Of a stretch of DNA of 64,000 nt, positions 10,398 through 20,206 are shown piece by piece. The notes under the pieces are model-generated. The model made no database searches, was not told the origin of the DNA, and worked only from the letters and a program-made list of their open reading frames with translations. Made by a program: the position numbers and the translations under genes. The DNA is from Chaetoceros tenuissimus (Eukaryota; Bacillariophyta; Thalassiosirophyceae; Chaetocerotales; Chaetocerotaceae), in contig BLLK01000045.1 of NCBI GenBank assembly GCA_021927905.1, positions 3,286,001-3,350,000 on the forward strand, given 5' to 3'. The stretch's first letter is position 1. Every line of letters starts with the position of its first letter.

Positions 10398-11942
10398 ATG
10401 GAGGGAACTAACGTACAGCCAGGTAATAATCAAGAACAGATAATTCTAGTACAGCACGATTACGAAGACTATGCTGATAAAGAAGTTGATAAACCAATCC
10501 AGCTAAATGCAAAAGGAGGTGTAAAGGTAAGTTTCAAACTCTTTTTGAGACAAACATTATTCTCTCTATCTTTATTCTAATGATGTTTCAAGATTCCATT
10601 TCCCATCAAGCTTTACAGGATGCTGGAACACATCGACCTACACAATGTTTCCTTTCAAAAGTACGTCTCTTGGCAACCTCACGGACGAGCTTTTCGTATT
10701 CATGACATCAAGGGATTCAAAAAACACGTTCAACCTTATTTCTTTGGAAATGCTCAATACACTAGCTTTCGTCGCCAATTGAATCTGTGGGGGTTCAAGA
10801 GATTGACCTATTTCGGTCCTGATCAAGGAAGCTATTATCATCAGATGTTTCTTAGAACGAAAACGATGCTCTGCCATAATATATCCCGAACCGCAGTTCT
10901 AGGATTGGGTCAGGGGAGACTTGTCCCTAATCCAAACGCAGAGCCAAACTTCTATGAAATGAGAGCACTACCAGAAACCAGTGAAGCACCTGAGTCAAAA
11001 TACATTCCTTCTTTTGGAGCTCGTAACAAGAAACAGATGAGACAGGGAGGAAAGAGGAAAAACGACACAAGAGAAATGTCTAGCTCTTCTTTCCAAAACA
11101 TTAAGATGCCTCGTCTAATACAGTGCTCAGAAGAAAATCTTCCGAGGGGAGAAGATCACAAGTCTGCTGGAAAACATGCCGAAGAGGATTTGCACCACAG
11201 CTTTCAGGAGGCAAGTAGACGACTCAATGTCCTTGCCTCAGAGTACTCTCTTAGTAGGCACACAATCACTCGTCCTACTCATGATGTAAGGATGGAGACA
11301 GACGAGCTTGAAAGAATCACACCATCTGTCTCATCATTACGAAGATCTTCTCTTGGAAAAAGCTATGACGTTCGCGTAGTCTCTGGTCGCTCAATGGACA
11401 CTGCATCTAACAGTAGTTACATCACAAAAGAGACATGCAACTACTCTAATTCAAACATGTTCCTGAATTCAAATATTCCTTCCTCCAGACTACTACAGTT
11501 GTCCCAGAATCATCGTGAAAGTGCACCAAGCCAGAAGCATTCTTCTCAGAAAGACTCTGCTTACCAAGACCCTCAAACAAAGTGCCAAGCAAACATGACC
11601 AGAATAGTTTCCAGTAACGATCATCGTCTACATGACACAAAGTTGGAAGATTCCTATGGCAATGGTATGGCCGATGATTCTCTATCAGTAGAGGAGCAAC
11701 GCGAATGGAACTCTTTCTTCACCAATAATCCAGCCAGGAGCAATGCCTCTTGGAATTCACATCTCTCGAAATACTTTCATGATGTTGCTAGATACACATC
11801 TGACGACGATAATGAATTGGAGCGTATAATTGCGAGATCAGAAGAACAAAACCTCAAAGACATTGAGCCTTACACTGGCATACCTCCACCTCTCAGTAGA
11901 GAAGAAAAGGAACAGTTCAAATCCCTTTCTTCTCTTCTCTAA
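10398..11942 (+). CDS. HSF-type transcription factor
   Basis: Two exons, 10398..10526 and 10593..11942, separated by a 66-bp intron (GTAAGT...TTTCAAG) that falls between codons; 492 residues. Residues about 44-140 form a heat-shock-factor DNA-binding domain: it opens FPIKLYRML and contains the hallmark 'FRRQLNLWGFKR'. The rest is serine-rich and probably disordered, with a C-terminal acidic and leucine-containing tail (EEKEQFKSLSSLL). I see no long heptad oligomerisation repeat. HSF-type factors bind nGAAn arrays in the nucleus, and diatoms have a large expanded set, most with no stress role shown. The downstream 590 bp are gene-free. Confidence 0.9.
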
Positions 11943-12488
11943 ATTAGTTTAGTGTAGGAAGGTTCTTGATTTTGGCATTCCTGTTCATACTTTTATTTTA
12001 CATATTATAAGATATTTAGGTATTATTATCAGTAAATATCCCTACTTAGAAAATTTATTTGCACTTTTTGGATTAATTTGGAATGAATAATAATACCTGT
12101 ATTATCTATCTCCAGCCAGTCACAGAAGGCTTACAAAGTAAACTAGCTACTAGACGCCATAAAAAAGATTCGAAGCTCTATGAAATTCTCTTTGGAGCTT
12201 TGTTCAACCTTGATTATGTGAGGGTAACTTTCATTGTCATAGAGCAGAAATTAGATTTTTCCCTGCCCATCTAATTGATTTTGCGTGCTGCGTAGATGAT
12301 TTTATTTTCGTCTAAGATTTACTTTCTCTTGGAGATTCGGATAAACGGAGTTAATGGTAAGAACTCTCCGAAAAATGACGGGTATGTTTTTAACATTGAA
12401 GGAAAAGGGCTGTAGAGGAAGAGGAATACGGTATGTTTCCCGGCCTCTACTCTCAAACTTTATCCTCTTTTATTATTTCTCTAAAAAC
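11943..12488. other. Intergenic, includes upstream motif of small gene 1
   Basis: No gene seen; a 63-codon frame at 12083 lacks support. 12331-12349 reads GGAGATTCGGATAAACGGA and is nearly repeated at 13342-13360 upstream of the paralogous gene, so it may be a shared regulatory element. Confidence 0.4.
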
Positions 12489-12498
12489 ATATAAAAAC
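12489..12498 (+). promoter_or_regulatory. Probable TATA box of small gene 1
   Basis: ATATAAAAAC lies about 46 bp before the ATG at 12535, a normal distance for a short-leader diatom gene. Confidence 0.5.
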
Positions 12499-12534
12499 AG
12501 GTTCTTTCCCTATTCCATTTCAATCGAAGAAAGA

Positions 12535-12942
12535 ATGATTTCTCACATCAAGCAAAATAGATACCAGCGAAGAAGACTCTTCCGTGAAGACAATGAAACA
12601 ACTGCTGTATCATTTCAGCGCATTGAAGTTGATGTTCCTTTTGATATGCAGCGGCAGAAGAGCCATGTCTCTATATCAACAAATAGAAGAACCATTAATC
12701 AGATGGTACGATCTTTTCCTGATGATCGAGAGGCTCGTACTATGCAACAAGCAAACACCGAGATACGAGACTCGTCCTACGCTCTGAGTACTAGTATTAT
12801 GGATCATAGTACAATCAGTAGTATGATTACCAGTCATGAATCTTCTCCTTCGTCAACATCAGGTTCTAGAAGTGATGGTGGTTTTGGTCGGCAAGAAGAA
12901 TCAAGCATAATCGAGATGATTGATGAGATTCTTTCCAATTGA
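12535..12942 (+). CDS. Small unknown protein, family 1 copy 1
   Basis: 135 residues. The ATG at 12535 is preferred over an in-frame one at 12433 because the paralogue at 13599 begins at the same point (MISxIKQNRYQ) and a TATA box lies just upstream. The N terminus is very basic (KQNRYQRRRLFRED), the centre is Ser/Thr-rich and probably disordered, and the end is an acidic amphipathic helix (SSIIEMIDEILSN). There is no signal peptide, membrane helix or known domain. A 57-bp block (12550-12606) is identical to 13614-13670, while the middles have diverged. The basic head and acidic tail suggest a nuclear or adaptor peptide, but this is inference only. Confidence 0.65.
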   Translation: MISHIKQNRYQRRRLFREDNETTAVSFQRIEVDVPFDMQRQKSHVSISTNRRTINQMVRSFPDDREARTMQQANTEIRDSSYALSTSIMDHSTISSMITSHESSPSSTSGSRSDGGFGRQEESSIIEMIDEILSN

Positions 12943-13598
12943 TTTATTACTCATTTTCAAAGAGTTCCTTGTTGAAAAATTACCTCATTACGACGATTTG
13001 AATTTGAAGTCAGCATTTGGTATGAATGTAAAAATTCAATTGTCATACTACATAACCTTATTTTTATAAAAACTTCTATAACTTTAACGCAAATACATTT
13101 ATTTCCTTGTACAATTATCATAATTGAAATGATACACATGAAGAGAGGAATGAGCTCAGAATGACGAAACTTACACTTCTTGTTTACGATGCTGTATTTA
13201 TTGCGTAGAGATGATGAAGAGATGTGAGGGCAAATCTCTTCAGATACAAACATTCTCCACATTGAGAGGAAGGCTGGAATTTTATATATCCTTGACAGTA
13301 CACAAATTGTGTTCTAATTTTTTAGGCCTTACTTCTTTTTCGGAGATTCGGACAAACGAACGAAGCACCTGACGTACGAACTCCTTTTTCCGATTTACAA
13401 GCTTCTGCTGTTCTTTCTTTCTGGATTCTTTCTTTCTGTGTATCTAGGCTTCTACATTTTGCAAAAACCTTCATACAGATTGGGAATGAATAAAATGCCC
13501 GTATCCAGGTTCGTTTTTCTCATATTTGTCGATCACTTGCTCTATTCTTCTCCTCGATATTTAATCCATAGTTTGGTAATATTGAAAGAATCAACACA
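12943..13598. other. Intergenic between family 1 paralogues
   Basis: No gene seen. 13342-13360 (GGAGATTCGGACAAACGAA) repeats the motif upstream of copy 1. A minus-strand frame at 12957-13262 has no recognisable content. Confidence 0.4.
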
Positions 13599-13973
13599 AT
13601 GATTTCTCAAATTAAGCAAAATAGATACCAGCGAAGAAGACTCTTCCGTGAAGACAATGAAACAACTGCTACATGTTTCCAGCGCATTCTTCTTCGTAGT
13701 GACGAGCAGAAGAATAAGAACAAACTCTTGAAGGTACAAACCTCAAAAAGACGTGTGGAGCTAATGATGTGTACGTTATCAAATGAACTTAGTGATGATA
13801 ATGGTGCTAGCCCCGGTCTCTATGTTGACTCTTCTCGAGCAACCAGATCAAACTTGATTTCAGAAGGAAATCATGATGATTTTGATAATCAACGAGAAGA
13901 ACCTAGCATAATCCAGATGATTGATCAAATTCTTTCGAGGCATGACTCGACGAAGAAAGAAAAGGATATTTAG
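13599..13973 (+). CDS. Small unknown protein, family 1 copy 2
   Basis: 124 residues, paralogous to the gene at 12535. The two share 'IKQNRYQRRRLFREDNETTA' exactly and a C-terminal acidic helix (PSIIQMIDQILSRHD). The rest aligns poorly. Copy 2 has a lysine-rich insert (EQKNKNKLLK) and a short basic tail after the helix. The same arrangement (conserved head, variable middle, conserved C-terminal helix) is seen in the unrelated-looking family at 52745-55099. Function unknown. Confidence 0.65.
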   Translation: MISQIKQNRYQRRRLFREDNETTATCFQRILLRSDEQKNKNKLLKVQTSKRRVELMMCTLSNELSDDNGASPGLYVDSSRATRSNLISEGNHDDFDNQREEPSIIQMIDQILSRHDSTKKEKDI

Positions 13974-14462
13974 AGGTATATCCCTGCTCTTTTTCACAAA
14001 TAATTGTAGATGGTATCTAATGGTCAAGGGCGAGCGACCAATAATGTAATCTGCGATCAAAGCCTTATTTATTGTCATTGTAATTTGATACTATACGTAT
14101 ACGTACACAACAGCGTCATTGGTGTCACAACGTCACAATTTTCAAACTTTCGATTGTCGAAAAGCAGGGTTAGTTTTGATAGAATTGCGAAAGAGTCTCC
14201 GGGAAAGTGTATACTTCTAGAACTTTTCGGAAAAGTTTTGTAAGTTTTTACCACTTTCATGTCAGGTACTCGTACAGTACAATTTTTCATGAGATTAATA
14301 TTGAGAGTAGACTGTTGTTGTGTAAATAAAGTGCTACTTTTGTAAGAAACATAATCATAAACTATACTTTATTTTTAAAATGTTTGAAGTAGCATGAAGC
14401 TTCAGGTTTATCATTAAACAAGGCACATTGTCTGCTACAATGTTCGTTATGTAGAATTTTCA

Positions 14463-14571
14463 GGAATTGCCAAAATGTTCCAAAATTGCCAAAATGTTCC
14501 AAAATTGCCAAAATGTTCCAAAATATCCAAAATGTTCCAAAATATCCAGAATTGCCGAAATCTCCAGAATA
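14463..14571 (+). repeat. 19-bp minisatellite array 1
   Basis: Tandem units of TTGCCAAAATGTTCCAAAA with a variant in which ATCC replaces TTGCC. The unit has an internal half-repeat (CCAAAAT). The 131-codon frame crossing it is repeat-encoded and not taken as a gene. Confidence 0.85.
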
Positions 14572-14577
14572 GTCAAA

Positions 14578-14710
14578 GGAACACTTTGTTGTTCTTATCT
14601 TGAATTGCAGATTTCGCGGAAATTATATTTTATTTATTACGTATTTACTACGGAGGGGGCAAATATTTTACGCCAAATCTGCAAATCCAAAGAACAACAA
14701 ATTGTTCTTC
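14578..14710. repeat. Nested imperfect inverted repeat between the arrays
   Basis: Arm 14580-14618 (ACACTTTGTTGTTCTT...TTGCAGATTTCGCG) pairs with arm 14671-14709 (CGCCAAATCTGCAAATCC...AAGAACAACAAA). The arms are about 37 bp with several mismatches around a roughly 50-bp AT-rich loop. It may be a second, smaller element inserted in the array. Confidence 0.6.
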
Positions 14711-14717
14711 ACAAAAA

Positions 14718-14852
14718 AATATCCAAAATGTTCCAAAATATCCAGAATGTTCCAAAATATCCAGAATGTTCCAAAATTGCCAAAATGTTCCAAAATTGCC
14801 AAAATGTTCCAAAATTGCCAAAATATCCAAAATGTTCCAAAATTGCCAAAAT
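14718..14852 (+). repeat. 19-bp minisatellite array 2
   Basis: Same unit and orientation as 14463-14571, again mixing TTGCC and ATCC versions. The arrays lie on either side of a nested inverted repeat. Confidence 0.85.
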
Positions 14853-15202
14853 TTGCATGTAGCTTTCCCCGTTCCCCTACAGATGATACTTTCAACTAGA
14901 CGATTTATCACGGGCAGCAATGCCTGTTGCCTATACTTTGGACATTCAAAGTTGCAGATAACCAGATCTCTTTACTTTTAGATTCCGAGTTTATTTTACG
15001 TATTGACATTCTTGTTTTCTAATTTCTTTTTTCCAGATTTTTTACATTCTTGGAAAAAACTTACAAAACTTTTCCAAAAAGTTCAAGAAGTGTACACTTT
15101 CCCGGAGACTCAAAGGTTGAGTGCCTAAATAATGTTTCGCCGAATTTTCCCAATCTCAGTGAATAAAATGCTAACACGCGTACGTACAGGGGTGAAGTAA
15201 AC

Positions 15203-15243
15203 GGGCGAGGCTCTACGCCGCTACGCGGCTCCAAGCCTCGCCC
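15203..15243. repeat. GC-rich two-tier hairpin
   Basis: GGGCGAGGCT pairs with AGCCTCGCCC (10 bp), enclosing a second stem GCCGC-TAC-GCGGC. It is strikingly GC-rich in AT-rich surroundings and lies 290 bp beyond the 3' end of the cysteine synthase gene. Its role is unknown; the rest of 15112-15533 holds no gene. Confidence 0.7.
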
Positions 15244-15533
15244 TTGATTAAAGTATGGATTTCGATTAGGAGCGAATACGAAGCAGAAGTCTACATTACT
15301 ACACTAGTACAAATTTCATATTATTAAAGTTCATAATAATTCTTAACTCTAACTCAATTCATGTTCTAATACTACATTTCTCTGTTCCAAAGATACCGCT
15401 TGTTTGCTAAGGCACTTTAAAAACAAGAAAGAAAATGTTCATTTGAGGCTACACTATCATTGCCTCCCTTCTTCCATAAATGAATACTTAAAGCCAAGAA
15501 TCTTGATCATATTCACGAAATAAATATCCTTTT

Positions 15534-16868
15534 TTATCCCTGTGGAGTAGGAAACCCAAATTGGGTATTATCAAATTCAGGATGAGGAAGGGCAACTTTC
15601 TTCATCTCCTCCGCCTCCTTCTTAATTTTGGCAAACATCGGATGAGAAAAATATCTTTCTCCGAAAGATGGAATAACACAAACGATTGTTTTGCCCTTTG
15701 ATTCCTCTCTAGCTGCGACTTTACATGCCGCTGCTACGATAGCACCTGCGCTCACACCAGTGGGTAATCCACTCAACCATAGACTCTGGGCTGTTTCTTC
15801 TGCTTCGGTAGAATGAATTGCTACAACCTCGTCAACGATGTCAATATCCAACACTTTTGGAAGCTAAGATGAAGAAGTGAGCACAACTACTTCTTGGATT
15901 TTGTACGAGTAGTCAGCTTGAAGTACTTACAATTCCTGCTCCCATTCCTTGGATACGATGTGGCCCTTGAGGACCTTCTTTCTCTCCTCCCTTTGCTGCA
16001 GTGATGAGCATTTGTTCTTTTGGTTCAACAGCAATAGTCTTGATTTTCTTGTGCGCTTTACATCCATGTTCCTTTGATCCTTTAATGAATTGAGAGACAC
16101 CAGTCAAGGTTCCTCCCGTTCCAACTCCAGCAACGAATATATCAATCTTTCCAGCTGTATCTCTCCAGATCTCTGGTCCTGTGGTTTCTCTATGAATCTT
16201 TGCATTAGCAGGGTTTGAAAACTGATCCAACATGACTCCTTTTCCATCGAGACCATCAATGATTTCCTTCGCTTTTGCAATCGCACCTTTATATGATTGA
16301 AAAGTCAGCTAGGTTGGTGAATGATTAGAAAAAAATTCTATGAAAGACTTACCTTTCACTGCGACTTCCTTTGGAGTGAGGACAACTTCTGCACCAAGCG
16401 CCAAGAGCATCAATCTTCTCTCCACAGACATGGTTTCTGGCATGGTCAAGATACAACGATATCCTCTTTCCCGAGCCAAGAATGCCAACGCAATTCCAGT
16501 GTTTCCCGATGCTTTTGAAAGATAATATATGAGTTGAAGTTTGGTTTACATGAAAAAGAAGAAGTTTTGAAATATCAAATTTGGATGAAGGAACATGGTG
16601 CATAATCTTCAATGCACTTACTCGGTTCCACAATGACAGATTCACCAGGAACAAGTTTCCCTTCCTTTTCAGCTTCATTAATCATACTAAGTCCCAAACG
16701 ATCCTTGACGGAAGAGCATGGTCCAAGACTTTCTAATTTTCCTAGAAGACGAACACCAGAAGATGTGTCAACTCCCTTCTCTTTGAGAATGCATTCAAGA
16801 TTAATGAGAGGAGTTCCTCCAATGAGATCACTTGGATGATTTGCAATATGTTCCTTGGCAAAAAACAT
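15534..16868 (-). CDS. cysK: Cysteine synthase (O-acetylserine sulfhydrylase)
   Basis: Four exons: 16868..16622, 16511..16353, 16286..15931 and 15863..15534, with introns of 110, 66 and 67 bp; 363 residues. It is a PLP-dependent fold-type II enzyme that makes L-cysteine and acetate from O-acetylserine and sulfide. The visible family motifs are SSVKDR with the PLP lysine at about residue 55, the substrate loop TSGNTG (83-88, split by intron 1), the phosphate-binding GTGGT (191-195), and PTGVSAGA (288-295) holding the serine that contacts the pyridine nitrogen. The N terminus starts directly in the fold with no presequence, so it is probably the cytosolic isoform. It is divergent from the PLGG1-like gene. 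The '-like' possibility is cystathionine beta-synthase, but the length and lack of a CBS tail favour cysteine synthase. Confidence 0.93.
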
Positions 16869-17314
16869 GGTTGATGAAAATTATAGACAATGTCTCTGTG
16901 GTGAATAGTTTTAAAGATTAGAATAGGAGTAAGTTCTCATTCTAAATGGTTGTTATCTGAAAAAAATCTTTGAAACAGATGTTTTGGTGATGGTAGGGTT
17001 CGCGAAAATTGGGGGTGTAATATTCACCCCATTGGTGTTCGCATAAATCCCTTCCCGATGAGGTTGAATGAAGCTTTGCACTGACGTAAAAAGTGAAAGT
17101 AAAAAAAGCCAAAAGGAAACACTGCTTTTAATTAATGCACTTATTACTACTTATCATCGAGACCTGTAGAGCCTACCGATACTCTTTGCATTTATCTATA
17201 TAAAAAGGCGACAGAGGTTGCACCCAAAAATCTGTCGAACGCAAGAGTAAAAAAAAAGAGCGAAGGAGCTAAAATTGTCATCTTTCTCAAACAAAGAAAA
17301 GCCGATCATTTAGA
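16869..17314. promoter_or_regulatory. Bidirectional promoter region, cysK / PLGG1-like
   Basis: A 446-bp gap between divergent genes. TATATAAAAAGG at 17197-17208 is a strong TATA box about 110 bp before the ATG at 17315. No comparably clear box is seen for the cysK side. No gene in between. Confidence 0.6.
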
Positions 17315-18868
17315 ATGAGGATAGAAAAGAATACATTTCTATTGACGCTAGCAATAGCAGCTACGACATGCAGCAATCACATCGTGAGAGCTTTTACACC
17401 TTCATCCATTGCAGCTCGAAACATTGCTTCACTTTCATCTCCAATTGTCAACATTCATCAGGTGTCAAAAGATGTGTCAATCGCGTTCAATAACAGAAAC
17501 CAGAGATTCAAGTTGCAAATGGCATCGAAAACTGAAGAAGCGAAAGGATCATCCATTCCAACATCGATAGCATCTACAACAGCACTTATTGCATTAGATG
17601 TCCTGTTTCGTAAATTGCTAAAGGCTCTTTCCATTAGTTTTCCATCGGCATTAGCTGGCTGTGGAACATTGTTTACATCACTCGTATCACTATATTGCAT
17701 CAAGCCTGAATTGGGAGATGAAGTATATGGACTACTAAGTCCAGGTGCAGCTGTTTTAGCAAAATGGCTTCCAGTCTTTTTCGTACCTTCATTGGTTACA
17801 TTGCCTTTGGCACAGTCTATGGGATCGACTACAGAAGTACTCAAAGTTGGTGTAGTGGTTGTAGCTGGTTTCTTTTTCACACTCTTCTCTACAGCCTTTT
17901 CGGTACTCGGAGTTCGTAAATTATTCAACAAAGGCAATGATGAATCTGCAAATGAAGTAGAAGAAATACCAGCTATACCTGAAACATCAAGCAATCAACC
18001 TGCACCCAAAGCATTTTCAGATCGTACCTTCAATGGACTGTTGACATCATCCATTGCTTCGGCAATCGCAGCAATTGCAGCTATAAACTTTACAAATTTA
18101 CCAGCCGTAGCAACTACTCCACTCACAACCCTTGCAATGTTGTTTACTACCTTGACAACATTTACATTTGGAGCAAGATTACCAAAATCATTTTCGAAAA
18201 AGGTTCATCCACTCATTACATGTACATCCTTGACTTGGTGCTTTGCTACTTTATTCGCAAAACTTACCAGTCAGTCATTTACATCTATGCTACAATCGTA
18301 CAAAGTTGGATCCATGTGTCCTGTACATTTAGGAGCAGGTGATTTATTATTGTTTATGCTTGGACCTGCTGTTGTAGCTCTAAGTTGTCAAATGTATGAT
18401 CGTAAGAAGCTCATGAAGGAGAATATGAAGGAAGTTGGAACTGCAATTGGTGTATCGAGTATTGGAGGTTTGTTTGGTACTGCATTGATGGTGAAGTTGT
18501 TGAATATTTCGTCACCTATTTTGAGATTATGTTGTTTGAGTCGTAATATTACATCTCCACTTGCAATGGCCATTGCTGGAATTTTGGGCGCTGATGTTTC
18601 CTTGGCTGTAAGTATGGTGGTTGTGACTGGATTATTTGGAGCGAATTTCGGTGCTGCAATTTTGGACATGGTTGGAGTCAAGGATGCAGTTGCAAGAGGA
18701 TTGGGAATTGGTGCTGCAGCGCATGGTCTGGGTACAGCCGCATTTGCAAATGAAAAGGATGCCTTTCCTTTTGCAGCAATTAGCATGGCACTAACAGCAA
18801 GTGCATGTACTGTATTGGTATCCATTCCTTTTGTCAAGAAGTTGGTGTTGAAGGTTGCGCTAGGATAA
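17315..18868 (+). CDS. PLGG1: Plastid glycolate/glycerate transporter-like (LrgA/LrgB)
   Basis: 517 residues, one exon. A signal peptide ends at 'VRAFTP', an ASAFAP-like site, followed by a Ser/Lys-rich transit segment to about residue 85, so plastid-envelope targeting is likely. The rest is about a dozen hydrophobic helices: an LrgA/CidA-like first half, a hydrophilic linker (about 208-235), and an LrgB/CidB half with SRNITSPLAMAIAG, GLFGANFG and 'ARGLGIGAAAHGLGTA', which are close to LrgB signatures. The plant PLGG1 protein, of this same fused layout, exchanges glycolate and glycerate across the chloroplast envelope in photorespiration; I infer the same role. A strong TATA box lies upstream. 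Confidence 0.88.
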   Translation: MRIEKNTFLLTLAIAATTCSNHIVRAFTPSSIAARNIASLSSPIVNIHQVSKDVSIAFNNRNQRFKLQMASKTEEAKGSSIPTSIASTTALIALDVLFRKLLKALSISFPSALAGCGTLFTSLVSLYCIKPELGDEVYGLLSPGAAVLAKWLPVFFVPSLVTLPLAQSMGSTTEVLKVGVVVVAGFFFTLFSTAFSVLGVRKLFNKGNDESANEVEEIPAIPETSSNQPAPKAFSDRTFNGLLTSSIASAIAAIAAINFTNLPAVATTPLTTLAMLFTTLTTFTFGARLPKSFSKKVHPLITCTSLTWCFATLFAKLTSQSFTSMLQSYKVGSMCPVHLGAGDLLLFMLGPAVVALSCQMYDRKKLMKENMKEVGTAIGVSSIGGLFGTALMVKLLNISSPILRLCCLSRNITSPLAMAIAGILGADVSLAVSMVVVTGLFGANFGAAILDMVGVKDAVARGLGIGAAAHGLGTAAFANEKDAFPFAAISMALTASACTVLVSIPFVKKLVLKVALG

Positions 18869-18988
18869 AAAGACTAGTTGCTTACACATATACGTATATA
18901 ATGCTAAAGTTCATATTATTACATTACATATTATGTCATGAGTTCCTTTCACTACACTAAATATGCTATGGTACGACAAAACTCTTTC

Positions 18989-19840
18989 TCAATGAAAAAG
19001 ATCCCAGTCAAAGTTCCAATCTCCAAAATCAATTTTCGTATGGAAAATACATTCCATCCATCCTTGATCTTTACATTCTTCACTCATTAGCATAAAGGTC
19101 AAGACAAAAGCTGTAATTTGCAATAAAATCGCAAGAATGAACCAACTAAAACCTACACATCTCGGCCAACAACAAGGACATCGATTATAATCTTCATATA
19201 ATGCATATGCATCACTCCCAGGTCTTGCTTGAACGACCGTATGACCAAAGATATCTTCCACCGCAATAAATGACATGAACACTCCAAAGAATAGTATAAC
19301 GTAATGAATCAAAGGAGTGTATACATACCACTCGATCCAAATCACTGTAAACAAGGAAATAGAATAAAACAAGACCAACAGTACCATTGTCCGATTCGGA
19401 TTGTAACAAAGTGAAGTCAAGAGACATGTAATTAAAACACATGCTGCAAAGGTTGCAGTCTTTCTTCCTCCACTTAATACTACAAAGAACATTCCCCATA
19501 TTGCTTCTCCTAAGAATCCAGCAGATGAAATGAGACATCGACATCCTCCGCGATAACGGGTTATACCAGCTCCATTGTCGTAGACTTCGATTTCATGTAC
19601 ATAGCCTCCAGTCATCCAGCATGAGACCGCATGAGAAAATTCGTGTACAAATGCTGTAAATAGAATATGAGTTAGATTATTTGTTGATATTATTGAATGA
19701 AGAAAGAGCATGCATAGTAAGGAAATGCACGTACTGGTGAGAAGTCTTAGAGGATATGCGAGAAAGGTATGGTTTGTAGCTATCGCTATTAGCAGATAGA
19801 TTGCATAAAGCACTACAAAGGCTGACTGCTCATCGTTCAT
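18989..19840 (-). CDS. Peptidase M50B-like integral membrane protein
   Basis: 283 residues with about seven to eight hydrophobic helices. 'FVHEFSHAVSCWMTGG' contains the HExxH zinc-binding motif inside a membrane segment, and 'YRGGCRCLISSAGFLGEAIWG' matches the conserved Gly-rich loop of the M50B-like family. A Cys-rich loop (CPCCWPRC) lies near residue 220. Close plant and fungal relatives are of uncertain activity. If active it would be an intramembrane metalloprotease. Convergent with the PLGG1-like gene (120 bp between stops). Confidence 0.85.
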   Translation of the reverse strand: MNDEQSAFVVLYAIYLLIAIATNHTFLAYPLRLLTSTCISLLCMLFLHSIISTNNLTHILFTAFVHEFSHAVSCWMTGGYVHEIEVYDNGAGITRYRGGCRCLISSAGFLGEAIWGMFFVVLSGGRKTATFAACVLITCLLTSLCYNPNRTMVLLVLFYSISLFTVIWIEWYVYTPLIHYVILFFGVFMSFIAVEDIFGHTVVQARPGSDAYALYEDYNRCPCCWPRCVGFSWFILAILLQITAFVLTFMLMSEECKDQGWMECIFHTKIDFGDWNFDWDLFH

Positions 19841-20206
19841 TCAATGATACAAGAGGTATTTATTGAGTAGAGAGTAGAGAGAGAAGAGAGTACAAAGAAT
19901 GTAATCTAAAGCACTCTCTGTACAGTTACTTTCTTGCTTGTAATTACATATCTACTGTTCGGTAAAACACTTCGTTTCCCTTTTCCTTTTTTTAACGGCA
20001 TTTTGTAGATGTGTCATCATTCCTTGTCAATGAACAAATGACTCTGAAATAGGAGTCTTTTAGCTTCGCGGAAAAATAAAAAGTATCTTTCAGATCTTTT
20101 CCATTGATGCCAAATGTATTTTTACATGGTGACATCAATCTCTTCATGTGCAATAGCATCTAAACTGCATCTATCACATCTTTCTAAAATAAAGAAATCG
20201 TCAACC
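19841..20206. other. Divergent intergenic region
   Basis: A 366-bp gap between the M50B-like gene (minus) and the repeat protein (plus); it must contain both promoters. No clear TATA box and no small gene recognised. Confidence 0.4.

Larger units (their letters stand above)
14193..15111. mobile_element. 919-bp element with 57-bp terminal inverted repeats
   Basis: 14193-14249 (GAGTCTCCGGGAAAGTGTA...) and 15055-15111 are inverted copies of each other with about three mismatches over 57 bp. The flanks share only AAA next to each end, so a 3-bp target duplication is possible but weak. No transposase is present; the interior is minisatellite plus a nested inverted repeat. This fits a non-autonomous DNA transposon (MITE-like) mobilised by an enzyme encoded elsewhere. 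Confidence 0.75.

Noticed and set aside
12433-12534. Upstream in-frame start for the small gene at 12535
   Set aside because: It overlaps the TATA box, and the paralogue has no matching extension.
14467-14899. ORFs of 70-131 codons on both strands in the minisatellite
   Set aside because: All are repeats of the 19-bp unit in different frames; no gene-like composition.
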